64,000 nucleotides of DNA from Pyrenophora tritici-repentis (lineage: Eukaryota > Ascomycota > Dothideomycetes > Pleosporales > Pleosporaceae), in the NCBI RefSeq assembly GCF_003171515.1, contig NC_089393.1, forward strand, positions 1,240,001 through 1,304,000, read 5' to 3'. The notes under the pieces are model-generated. The model saw nothing but the letters and a program-made list of their open reading frames with translations. It was not told the origin of the DNA and ran no database searches. Positions 10,613-20,720 of the stretch are shown one piece after another. Made by a program: the position numbers and the translations under genes. Within the stretch, counting starts at the first letter, position 1. Every line of letters begins with the position of its first letter.

Positions 10613-12642
10613 GGTGGGTGTTTGTGTGGGCGGTTGATTGGAAGTCGCAAATGAGGGTTACCGAAGACGTCCGATGTGAAGGGCGCTTGATTGAACTTGT
10701 GAAGCGAGCAATGGGCTGTAGCAGAGTTGCGTTGGCGACTTGGTTCTTTCTCCAGCTTGACGGAGCTTCAAGGCAGCATGGGCCGCGATAGCGCGCTAGC
10801 GGGATGCCAAGACATCGATCTACTCCTCCAGCTCCTTCAATCCTTACTCAACTTTTGACATTTGCTCCAAGTAGTAGAAGGCAATATGTTTACTCAGCTG
10901 CATATTTTCTGTGTTACTATGTGTATTAAGAAGATACCTTTCGTATCTACCAATACATCTTGTCACAGCCTTTGCAACGATATTCTCAAATGTTGCCCAG
11001 AGACAATGAAGACTTATACGTGAGATTTTCTAGAAAATGCACTCACACAGAGAAAATTCGAGGTGATCGAATCCTGTATATTAGTATCCTGCAGGATACT
11101 TGGCCTTGGAGGGGAAAGTAAACCCTGCTATCTGGTTACTTTTGCCTTGGTTCTCTTAGGTTTTGTAGATCTCTAAAAACCAAATCTGTATGCTACACCG
11201 GTGCCGAAGCGATTCAGGTCCACGAGAGCCTGGGAGTTTACTGACTACGTCAGGGAGAACCCCCTGAATGAACGATGTGCCTCCTCGCACGACATCTCGT
11301 CCGCCTGGAATGCTGTATACACAGAAGGCTTCTTGTGAATAGTTATCACATAAATCCGTGAATAACAAAGTCCCAGGCCGGTCCATGCACGTGCTAAGCT
11401 ATAGGAGTGTGGTCAATCTTAAATCGCATACTAATCTGTCCGTGAGATCCGCAGCGGAACAAAGAAATACCCCTAATGTGAGTTTCCCATCAACAATCGA
11501 CACAGCCACAAAGGGCCCCCAGCTTTTGTTTGGATGTTTGCATCCTCTCATCCAGCGTGCAACATGGTGGTGGACATGGGGTTTAGCGCCGTGGAGATGC
11601 CCACGAACAAACTTGGTTCCTCCATCTCAAACATAAGCCCAAGTTTCTTTCTCCAGGTTACTTTTCAACTCATGCTTATCTGCGGCCTCGTACCGGTAGC
11701 CGGCGATACGCGTCATGGGTCGGGCCAGGCCACCCCGGCAGAGGCAACATGTCTCCTGAGTTCGGACCAGCAACGCTATCCACGTCACCAAAATTCTCGA
11801 CCATGATGGACGAAGCCAGCGCGGTCAACCCGAGCCTGGAAGTGCGTGTGCATAGCCAATACTACCAAGGCGCCTTGGCTATAAGACGATAACATGTGTC
11901 GTCGGTCGACTCGTGTGAAAGGTTGCACTTGGGCCAGAAAGAAAAGCCCGACTCTCGCCCACGTGAATCTCGGCCATTCAGAAAAGAGACTATCTTTCAT
12001 CATGCGGTGTGTGATGTTGCGCAGGCTCACCAGATGGGCAGGCCATGTCTAGTTACCGGGATGATGTCGATATTAGGTTATTTTTATCGCGAATACGAGG
12101 CTTGACGTCGCCATCAACCGTTGAGTATTGCTTCTCCACATGGGCCAATAGCTAGCGAAGCCGGGGCAAAAGGGTCGTTCCGCGTTTTGCCCTATCGAGC
12201 CCTGCAGGCCTACTTGGAGCTACTACATTATTGACATGCTGACGTGCTGACAACGGCAGTCAGCCCGTGTTCGACAAGTTTGAATTACTTATGCTTAGGT
12301 CGATGTGGTGTGCGAGGTTCCGCAAGCGCAACGGTGTGGGCTGCTACTGCAATCTAGAAAACCGTGCACCAGGGTCGGGATCGCCGCCGACATCCGTTCC
12401 TGCTTCTTCGAGAAAGTGAAATGGGCCGCAATTCGCTCTGACCTTGCGGCTAATGCACGTCCGATCAGACGGGCCTGGAGCGCCTCAAAGATGGCAGCCG
12501 TGCCCAGGCGCCGTCAACGTCACCGGCAGATAAATACATGCCCTGCCTCCGCTTTCCCATTCCTCGCCCACGCCCTCTTCACGACTCTATCCTACGCTTT
12601 TAATTACTATTCATATACACACCGTCTCCTTAATCAGTCAAC
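10613..12642. other. Gene-poor intergenic region
   Basis: Two kilobases between divergent PUP2 and GH17 genes. Open frames are short with no coding character. A perfect 18-bp palindrome lies at 11083-11100. The right end holds the GH17 promoter. Confidence 0.5.
12530..12537 (+). promoter_or_regulatory. Possible TATA-like element of the GH17 gene
   Basis: The sequence ATAAATAC lies about 110 nt before the GH17 ATG and is followed by a pyrimidine-rich stretch, a common layout for highly expressed fungal cell-wall genes. Position and composition are the only evidence. Confidence 0.35.
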
Positions 12643-13779
12643 ATGCGTATCTCTTCCACCCTCTTCGCCACTACGGCTCTTCTCTCTTCGGCCAATGCTG
12701 CCATCAAGGGCTTCAACTACGGTGCCCAGTTCAACAACAACCAGGCCAAGCAGCAAGTCGACTTTGAATACGAATTCAATGCTGCCAAACAGCTCCCCGG
12801 TACCAACGGGTGGACCAGTGCTCGTCTTTACACCATGATCCAGCACGGCACCCAAAACAGCATCATCTCGGCTATCGAGGCTGCCATCAACACCAAGACT
12901 ACCCTGCTCCTCGGACTGTGGTGCTCAGCTGGCCAGAACGGCGTCAATAACGAGATTACTGCTCTCAAGGCTGCCATTGCCAAGTACGGTACTAGATTCA
13001 CCGACCTCGTTGTTGGTATCTCCGTCGGTAGCGAGGACCTATACCGCGTTACCCCTACCGGCATCGATAACAACTCCGGCCCCGGTGCTCAGCCCCAGGA
13101 GCTTGTCAAATACATCCAGCAGACCAGAGCCGCCATCCAGGGCACTCCTCTCCAAGGCAAGCCCATCGGCCACGTCGACACCTGGACCGTCTACGTCAAC
13201 GCCTCCAACAATGCTGTTATCGATGCTGTTGACTTCATCGGCATGGACGCCTACCCCTACTTCCAGACCACCATGAACAACAACGTCGGTAGCGGCAGCC
13301 AGCTCTTCTTCGACGCCTACCACCAGACTGTTGCCGCTGCCAAGGGCAAGCCCGTCTGGGTTACCGAGACTGGATGGCCCGTTACCGGTCAGACTTTGAA
13401 CCAGGGAGTGGCCAGCGCCAACAACGCCAAGATCTTCTGGGACGACGTTACCTGCCAGCTTGTTAAGGACAATGTCAACCTTTGGTACTACATCCTTCAG
13501 GATGTCCAGTACGGCAACCCAGTGCCCTCTTTCGGCATCAAGCCTGCGGGTGACCTTATGCAGGTGTCGCCCCTTTTCGACTTGTCTTGCCCCAAAGTAA
13601 GTTAGCTCGCTCTCCCATCGGACCTATGCTCCTTTCTACACAATCTTGTTCCTGCATAACACATACTCTTCCACTTACTGCCCGTTGCTCTCTGTCGTCC
13701 TGATCGCTCCGTACCTGCCCTTTGTTGGGCTGCACGGCGCGCTAATGGACAGACCAAGATCCTCGGATGCAACCAGTAA
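12643..13779 (+). CDS. Secreted GH17 glucan endo-1,3-beta-glucosidase
   Basis: Two exons (12643-13596 and 13753-13779) give 326 residues; the tiny last exon encodes TKILGCNQ and follows a GTAAGT...ACAG intron. Residues 1-19 form a signal peptide (MRISSTLFATTALLSSANA). The mature protein is a GH17 TIM barrel: the acid/base lies in SVGSED (E131) and the nucleophile in WVTETGWP (E242), with GMDAYPYF between them. There is no Ser/Thr-rich tail or GPI signal, so a soluble secreted or wall-associated enzyme is likely. It would hydrolyse or remodel beta-1,3-glucan. Codon use is strongly biased to C-ending codons, suggesting high expression. If the intron were retained, the protein would end just after CPK. 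Confidence 0.9.
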
Positions 13780-15747
13780 ACAGTGGCAAGAGTGTTTGGT
13801 GTACAGTTGGGCACAGGTTTGTCGTGTAAGAGAGCATGGAGTACCTCTTCACATTACCAAGTGATCAATAACTAACGAGAAACAGTAAACGCGACGAATG
13901 ATAATACGCATGGGTTGAACTGTTGACTTGGATGTCCTTGTATTACCACCAACACCCTTATGACTAGTTAAAAGTCCTCTGCTTCTTGTAAATAATAAAT
14001 ACTAATGTTTGGTCGATACACCTGAGCATGTGCATTGCTCAAGATTAGTCATGTGATTTTCATCCTCACTTCCTTCGCCCAGGCCACGTTGATACTCACT
14101 ACACCTACTACCAAGCTCTAGTTTTCAAACCATCCAACATACCATGCACTTGCTACTCCCCTACTCCAGCCTCTTATCCCTACCAGCACCTATGCATCTC
14201 AAGGCTCATACGGCGGAGGCGGATCCCGCTGTGACGAATTGTCGCATTCGCATTCGACATAATTATGTGGCGGCCGTGCTTTGAGTAGGTTAAGTGTGTA
14301 GCGTAGTACGGACGGTTCTTTTGCTTTTGCCTTCTTCTTTTCTGGTGTATGGGAGGGAGGCAGAGGTTGGACTTTAGAGGTTGTCTTCTGGTGGGATTTC
14401 GGCGAGGCGGAATTTGTCATGTTGGCGTTGGGTTTGCCCCAGAGGGGGAGACTGTGGTGCGTGGGTTGGTGTGGAACTTTTGTCGGAATGTAGGAATATT
14501 CGTAGGAAGGGGGTTTTTTGGGAGGAGGTGTAGTTCCTAGGAATAAATTGATATTGATTTTGGATAGGAACAGCCGCCGCTGTTTTCAGTGTAAATATCG
14601 TCTTCGTTGTGATTTTGCAATCATACAACCCCCGCAGTACATTAAGTATGACCTTTACGTACCTGTCTCGGTGTCGCCAATAAAATCAGGATAAGAAGTT
14701 CGGAGTCCTCGTAGGTTTATCGTTATTCGGGATGCGTGCGATGTGGATACCGTACCGTAGACCGCATACCAGAACACCACTGAGAATACTTACACCACAC
14801 CCAAAAGCTGATGTAATTTCTATTTCACCCGGTGCTCTCCTGCATCTTTTCATTGCTAGCAGTCGCAGTCGCTGCCACTACTCCTACCACACATGCATGT
14901 ATCAAACATATACACCACACCAGCACTTACTCGTCGCTCTTTCGTTGCTACCGCATGCGGAACAAAGTCCACTCCTTTACACACAACTTTCCTTTCCCCA
15001 ACACCCCAGCCCAAACCCATATTCATCGGTTTCCCAAGACATTTCAATGACGGTCCAGATCTATTAGTTCTCGCATGAAATCCAGAATCTAGACCTGGCG
15101 GAAAATCTAGCCCGCATTCTACGCAGTGAGACACCAAAGTGTAGACTTTTTGGCTGGCCACGTGGGTTATTTTTGTGTGTGGTTGTACAAGGTAGGGTAG
15201 GGCGGCGATGGTTACGAGAGCGGAGGGGAGGTGTGTGGAGATGGATCATAGATGATGGGTGCATGTATTATAGATGTATTGCGGATTTTTGGTGTAAGTA
15301 CGGGCGGAGTGTTAATTGTGTTGTAGAATCGTGAATAGTAAACAGCGCCCTAAATTTAGGTTTCTTGTCGGGGATAAGGAAGGGTGCGAATGAATGCAAT
15401 GGGATGTTTTGTTAATGCAATGCTACAATCCGCACTTGTGCGTGCGACGTGAACGTCTATCATACTAATTATATGGCAGTGTGAAGGTTGATAAGAAGGA
15501 AGACTTTTCTCTATTACTAAAACGATACAGAAGCGAGGATACAGTGTGGTACAATTTAGTAAATGAAAAAAAAACCCCCACATTTCTATCAACATATAAA
15601 CGAATAATTCCACAGAAACAGAAGCAGAAAATCAACAAAATCCATCGCATAAACCACCCAAAAAGCGAGCGTAAAGACAGCGAGCGCACCAAACAGAACA
15701 GAACAGTCACCACAAAACCCCCCTCCTCCTCATACTACTACCACCCC
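13780..15747. other. Gene-poor intergenic region
   Basis: Two kilobases between convergent GH17 and M43 protease genes. AT-rich and C-rich low-complexity patches are common (for example an A/C tract near 15565-15580). Apart from the minor frame at 14199-14420, no coding exon was supported. Confidence 0.45.
14199..14420 (-). CDS. Possible small protein ending in a PPxY motif
   Basis: A 73-codon frame is Lys/Pro/Ser-rich and ends CECDNSSQRDPPPPYEP. A C-terminal PPPY motif is the kind that binds WW domains of Rsp5/Nedd4 ubiquitin ligases. No homologue is recognised, the region is low complexity, and upstream sequence offers no clear extra exon. It may be the last exon of a small adaptor or a chance frame. 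Confidence 0.22.
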   Translation of the reverse strand: MTNSASPKSHQKTTSKVQPLPPSHTPEKKKAKAKEPSVLRYTLNLLKARPPHNYVECECDNSSQRDPPPPYEP

Positions 15748-16641
15748 CTAATTCCCACTCCTATACATCCCCCACATACGCCTCATCCTAGTAACCTGAT
15801 CTTGTGTAAACCCCTCATAGCAACTATCAACACTATAATCCATATAATTATGAATTGGATCCCCACCATCCCCATTTCCGGGACAACTAACCTTATTCGG
15901 ATTGATGGGGCACCCATCCGTCGCCGTACTCTCCTGGGGCGTATCATCGATATAATCACCGGGACCGGTACAACTATATCCTTCAAACGTGTGTAGCAAA
16001 CCCATCCAGTGACCTGTTTCGTGGACGGCTGTCATACCGCTGTTGTAGCCGTTTAGGGTGCCCATGGGCATGGTGTGGGCGTTGATGTTGCAGCCGTCGT
16101 TTGCGTAGACGGTGGGGTCTGATTTGCCGTTTGCAATGGATGAGAGGAGCGTGCAGCGGCCGAGGACGCCGCCGCTGAGGTCGGTTTGGAAGTAAAGGTT
16201 TAGTGTATCGTAGCTGCCCTGGCGCAGGTTCTGCTTCATGGCTAGGTCATCGGCGGTGTTGGCGCCAATAGCCCATGTGTCGTTTGTGGTCCAGGTTACG
16301 TTGATAAGGTTGAATTGGATGTTGTAGGGTTTGTAGGCCGTGTTTAGGGCCGTGAGCTGCGCTGATGGCATGTCGTTTGTTATGCTGGATTTGGCGGCGC
16401 TTGTGGCTACGATGTGGAAGACTGCGTCGACGTTTATGGGGCCTGTGGCGGCGGCATCGCGGGCTGCGAGGGCTGCGCGCGCTGCAGGCGATCCAGATTG
16501 GCTCTTGTCATGGAGGGCTTGGATCTTCTTTAGAAAGTCTTCAGATGCATGCTCAGTGTTGGTGCCACAGTCAAAGGGCTTGGGGTCGCTTGCCGCGGCT
16601 AGGAGGCCAAGCGACGAAGCAAGGAGGAGTACTGAGCGCAT
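15748..16641 (-). CDS. Secreted M43-family metalloprotease
   Basis: An intronless frame of 297 residues. Residues 1-17 are a signal peptide (MRSVLLLASSLGLLAAA), and residues 18 to about 65 form a probable short propeptide. The zinc site is VHETGHWMGLLHTF, with H207, E208, H211 and H217 matching HExxHxxGxxH of metzincins. The Met-turn is HNYMDYS (M267), and CTGPGDYIDDTP plus several paired cysteines match the M43B (pappalysin/cytophagalysin-like) fold seen in fungal MEP1-type proteases. It would act outside the cell on proteins. Two potential N-glycosylation sites (NVT, NDT) lie around residues 114-122. The ATG chosen places the signal peptide exactly at the N-terminus. Confidence 0.9.
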   Translation of the reverse strand: MRSVLLLASSLGLLAAASDPKPFDCGTNTEHASEDFLKKIQALHDKSQSGSPAARAALAARDAAATGPINVDAVFHIVATSAAKSSITNDMPSAQLTALNTAYKPYNIQFNLINVTWTTNDTWAIGANTADDLAMKQNLRQGSYDTLNLYFQTDLSGGVLGRCTLLSSIANGKSDPTVYANDGCNINAHTMPMGTLNGYNSGMTAVHETGHWMGLLHTFEGYSCTGPGDYIDDTPQESTATDGCPINPNKVSCPGNGDGGDPIHNYMDYSVDSCYEGFTQDQVTRMRRMWGMYRSGN

Positions 16642-17174
16642 GGTCGTGAATTGGGTGTAGTGTGGAATGTAAGTATCTGTTTTGCCAAGGATAGGTACTG
16701 TGGTATTGTGTCTGTAGTTGCCCCGCTGTCAGAATGAATGTTTTGATCCTGTTCCTGCCTTGCGCAACTTGAGGTTAAATAGACAGACTTATATCCTCCG
16801 CCAACAAGTCGGGTCTAGATTCCTGGGTTTCAGATTCTCCCATCTGGACTTGATCAATGAACTACCCAACATCTTGGACAAGGTCCACGTGTATGCATCC
16901 GGTCGTTGCATAAAACGTGTCTTGAGCACCTGTTGGTCAATAGTTCACCGGCGCCGTCAATGCAAATCTAGGTCAGCAAAGTGGAGTATTGAACGTGATA
17001 AATTGCATAATACCAAGAGAACAGACTATTCTAGTCTCGCCCTCGAACACCTAAACTCCGGGCCTCCTAAGACTTGTGATATACATACAGTACTGTGAAT
17101 CCAGACTACACTTCAGAAATAGCGACAAAAAGGAGCTGACGAGGTAAGCAAGACGCTCTAGGCAATGGTCATAT
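16642..17174. other. Intergenic between M43 protease and Cdc50-like gene
   Basis: Contains the protease promoter and the 3' flank of the flippase-subunit gene. The open frames seen here have no coding signature. Confidence 0.5.
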
Positions 17175-18695
17175 TCATGCGCCGCCCGCTCGACCAGTGG
17201 TCGTAGCCGTACTGGGCTGGTCGTTATTCCAGGTGAGGTAGGTGTGATCACCGAGTTTCCTGTCGCCATGTCAGCAGTGTGGTGGTATTTGAGAGTCAAA
17301 TAGACTGACCTGGGCTTGATGAGATGTGCGGCGAGAAATACGGCGCCTAACAAAAGGCAGATGCCGCCCACGACAAGGTACGCAATGCCGAGGAACGGGT
17401 TCTTGCCACCCATGACGGTGCGAGTCGAGATGAGGATGGACTTGGTGCCCTTGTACTTCTCAACGGGGTAGCCTAGAACAGGTCAGCTTACGTGTGCAAG
17501 ATATAATCAGAATCAGCATACGGTCATAGATCTTCAGACGGTAAGTACCCTGTCGCAACACGTCATTATCATTGCGCTGGTACAGTTTGCTGAAGGTGGG
17601 CAGTCCAGCAGTCCTCATCCAGACCTGAAATTGCTCCCAAGTGTGCAGATCAGGCAGCGAATCACCATAGGTTCCATTGGGGTATTGTTCCTGCCAGTTT
17701 GGTGGAGGGACAACTTCGCTCGGTTTGTACTTTGTCTTTCCGTAAAGATCCCCCTCGTGAGCCCAAGAAGTACCCGCGACCGTCATGTTGTAGAAGTTGA
17801 TTTCGTTGCCGTTTGCATCCTGCACCGCGTTGTCCAGGGTCAGCTGACCAAAAGTATCGTTGAACATGGAATTGGCAATGAGGCCACAGGGGTAGTAGGG
17901 CTTTCCATTCGGGGCCACGGCTAGGGGAGTGCAATCGCCAGAGTTGAGATCGTCGGCGGTCCGGACGTTGCCCTTCAACTGCTGGATATCGACAGACTTG
18001 ACGTATCGACGATGGTTTTGATAGAAGTTTGTGAGACGGTAGTAAAAGAGGATCGGCGGCTTGATATCGTTCGGAATGTCAATGCTGAGGATGCAGACGC
18101 TGGTATCCTGGGTGACGCCCGAGGAGAAGTTGTATTGTTCCCTTGCCCAGCCCCACTGGGGCGCCGTCTTCATACTCTGGCTGAACTTGGCCGACACTCG
18201 GCTTGCAGGAATTGGCTCTAGGTCGTTTCCTTGACTCGGGTCATAGTCTAATCTTGCCTGGGGCGCCGTCGTGTTGCAGTTGGTGTAGTCGATGGAGATC
18301 TCCTGGACCTGGTAGGACAGTTAGTCGGCTACAGCCAGACACGACGTCAGGGACACGTACCTGAGCGCTAGCATACAGGAGCAGACCGCCGATGGGTGCG
18401 AATATAACTCCGACAATGAAGAACAGTGGGAGGACCGTCTTCGGAGTTAAGATGGGTCTGTTGCGCTGTTAGTCGGTGCTTCCGTCCTAAAGACTGTCCG
18501 ACGTACTGCCATGCTTTCAAGCGCTGCTGTCTAAACGCGGTATCTATATGCCATTAGCATCTTCGCTATTTGCGCGCAGTCGCCTCAGGTCGCCTCACTT
18601 GGTGGCCTCCTGCTCTTCGCTTTCTTCGGCTCATCGCGGGCTGGGTCCTGGCTGGTTATCGAGTCGGCCGTGTCGCCCTGCTGTGTGCGCGACAT
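17175..18695 (-). CDS. Cdc50/Lem3-family P4-ATPase (flippase) subunit
   Basis: Six exons (18695-18599, 18543-18507, 18457-18361, 18308-17522, 17472-17310, 17259-17175) give 421 residues in consistent phase. A short basic N-terminus leads to [20 protein letters not shown], then a membrane helix ([20 protein letters not shown]). The large lumenal domain has the family pattern [12 protein letters not shown]...[20 protein letters not shown], paired cysteines and several NxT sites. A second helix ([20 protein letters not shown]) precedes a cytosolic tail. Cdc50 proteins pair with P4-ATPases so that they leave the ER and flip phosphatidylserine or phosphatidylethanolamine to the cytosolic leaflet. 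Which of Cdc50, Lem3 or Crf1 is closest cannot be told. Confidence 0.92.
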
Positions 18696-19574
18696 TGTAG
18701 AAATTCCGCGCGAGTCGGCGGCGTCGTTTGTGGGCGAGTATGCAATCGTCAGTCGTTAGTCGTGAGAGGTGGTGAGAACGCGCGGTTTGAGGTTGCCCAA
18801 GCCGTCTTCCCAAATTAGTGACAGAACGGCCGCGCCACGCCCTGCAGGCCTGCGGAGCTTACTGAACACATCCCCGCTTGTCCCCGAGACCCTGATCCGG
18901 CGGCCAGCGGCGGACATGATTGCGCGGACAACCGCCACCAGGGTTTGCCATGGGGCTTCACGTTTGGATAGTTACTAAGACGGACTTTGGTGATCAGTCC
19001 TGGATGCGCATCATCTGTGCTTCGTGTTGCCCCTTGATGGCCCTTCCACTTGCACCCACTGCCCCATGGGCATCATATACCTGGGAACCGTGCAAGCGGG
19101 AGCGATCCTAATCAATGCAGCCCATACGAACATGGAATATGATAAAATAATGTATTCTGGTCTATACTACCAAAAATGAAAGAAAGCCTGCAATTGCGGC
19201 GACAAAGTCCTTGTAGGAGCGGATCTCGGAGTGTTCATTCGTGTGAGCTGGGGGGTATCGCATGCCGTTAGACAACAGAAATGGTAAAACAAACGCCGTG
19301 AAGGAAACCGAAACCTAAACCTAAATCAAACCTCGACTCCTATCCATGCCTACAACAAGAGCCTATCGATAAGAAACGCCTTTCGTCATTCATAGAGAGG
19401 ACGACCATGTAGCTCATATGCTCGTGTCAGTCTTATCCAAAGAAAACGGTCCCTTGCATGGGTCCGCTAGATGCTGTGCGCAAATTGATGCATCGTAACC
19501 AAAGAGAAACAAATGCCATGTTAAGAAGAGAAAGTTGCCGTCAGCCTTGTGTGAGGCTGAGAAAGCGAGACGAC
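18696..19574. other. Intergenic, upstream of the Cdc50-like gene
   Basis: About 0.9 kb holding the Cdc50-like promoter and the long 3' flank of the SWIRM gene. No coding exon or RNA gene was seen. Confidence 0.5.
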
Positions 19575-20720
19575 TCAAAGGTACTGGCGGAAGTAGTCGG
19601 GGTTGAACCAGCCGACGCGGTCGTACGATTGCCAGAGTTTGCTGGCCTTGTTGACGTCAATCTTGCATGCCTGTTGGGCATCCGTCTTGCGGAACTCCTT
19701 GCCGATTCTCAAAGCCTCGATGCGCGCCTGGAAAATGCGGCGTTTGCTGGCGAGGTAAGTGGCGCAGTTGAGGCGGAGTGTGCCGGCGAGGTTCAGCTCA
19801 GCCTCGTGCAACAAGTCGCGATCGGGGTCGTCGGCGAGCGAGAGCGCCTGGCCCTTCCATTCAGCCTTGAGGATTTTGGCGTTGCCCTTGGGCAGCGTCT
19901 CCAGGGGTGGCGAATAATCCGGAAGCGCATTGTAGTCCGAGTCGTCGCGGTTAGTGGCTGGCCGCGCAGGCTTGGGAGAGGTCGACTTGGGCGTGGTTTC
20001 GAATGAGTCATAGACCTGTGTGGGAGGCGTACGCTTAACCTTTGGTGGTGCGCGAGGTGCGCGAGCAGGCAACCGTGGAACGGCGACCTTGGGTTGGCGG
20101 ACTCGGGAGGATGGTGCGGGAGCGAGCTTCTTGAGGGCGGATGGCTTCTGTACGCCCGTGGGTTTGCCGTAGTAATTGTCGTACTTGCGCTCTTGCGCCC
20201 ACCAGCCTCGTGGATCCTTGGTGGCTAGGGCGAAGACATTGGAGCGGAAGGAGACGGCCAGCTCGTAGTCTGCGCGGCTTGGCTTGCTCTGTAGTCGAGC
20301 ATAGTCTTGCGAGTTCATGTGCACGGTAATTGCATCTTGCGAGGCAGAGTCAGCCGACTCCTGAGGGAACAATGGCACCTGTGCAATGGGAGCGGGAGCG
20401 TCGCGAAAGCCGAATAGCTGAGGGTCGCGTGTGCAGTGCTCTTCTGCAGACTCCATGTTCTCCTTTTGTGACTGTGTGTCGTAGGGCGAGATTGGTGGGG
20501 ACGCGTAGGCGATGCGGTGTGCTGGTGCCTGTGCTTGCAGCATGGCCGTGTCCATGGAAGGCTTCAATGGAGCCGAATTGAACGAGGAGAAGGAAGAGGC
20601 AGAGAACGTGGTTGCAATTGAAGAGCCAAATGACTCGGATCGCTTCATTTCTGGGGGGGAGAGGAGCGAAGAGACGGCGAGGCGATTGCTCGGGGGTGTC
20701 TTATAGGGCGAGTTTGCCAT
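19575..20720 (-). CDS. SWIRM-domain chromatin-associated protein
   Basis: An intronless frame. The ATG at 20720 (MANSPYKTPPSNRLAVSSLL) gives 381 residues. The frame is open to an ATG at 20897, but those extra 59 residues look like untranslated leader (His/Thr/Ser-rich). Residues 1 to about 290 are mostly disordered, Ser/Pro-rich then basic (RQPKVAVPRLPARAPRAPPK). The C-terminal 90 residues form a SWIRM domain: LHEAELNLAGTLRLNCATYL, KRRIFQARIEALRIGKEFRK, DAQQACKIDVNKASKLWQSY. SWIRM helices occur in chromatin complexes; fungal relatives include Fun19 and fission yeast Laf1/Laf2, tied to histone deacetylase complexes. A nuclear role in transcription is inference from family. Confidence 0.82.
   Translation of the reverse strand: MANSPYKTPPSNRLAVSSLLSPPEMKRSESFGSSIATTFSASSFSSFNSAPLKPSMDTAMLQAQAPAHRIAYASPPISPYDTQSQKENMESAEEHCTRDPQLFGFRDAPAPIAQVPLFPQESADSASQDAITVHMNSQDYARLQSKPSRADYELAVSFRSNVFALATKDPRGWWAQERKYDNYYGKPTGVQKPSALKKLAPAPSSRVRQPKVAVPRLPARAPRAPPKVKRTPPTQVYDSFETTPKSTSPKPARPATNRDDSDYNALPDYSPPLETLPKGNAKILKAEWKGQALSLADDPDRDLLHEAELNLAGTLRLNCATYLASKRRIFQARIEALRIGKEFRKTDAQQACKIDVNKASKLWQSYDRVGWFNPDYFRQYL

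Noticed and set aside
19458..20006. 182-codon plus-strand frame antisense to the SWIRM gene
   Set aside because: It is the complement of the conserved SWIRM domain and shows no family of its own.
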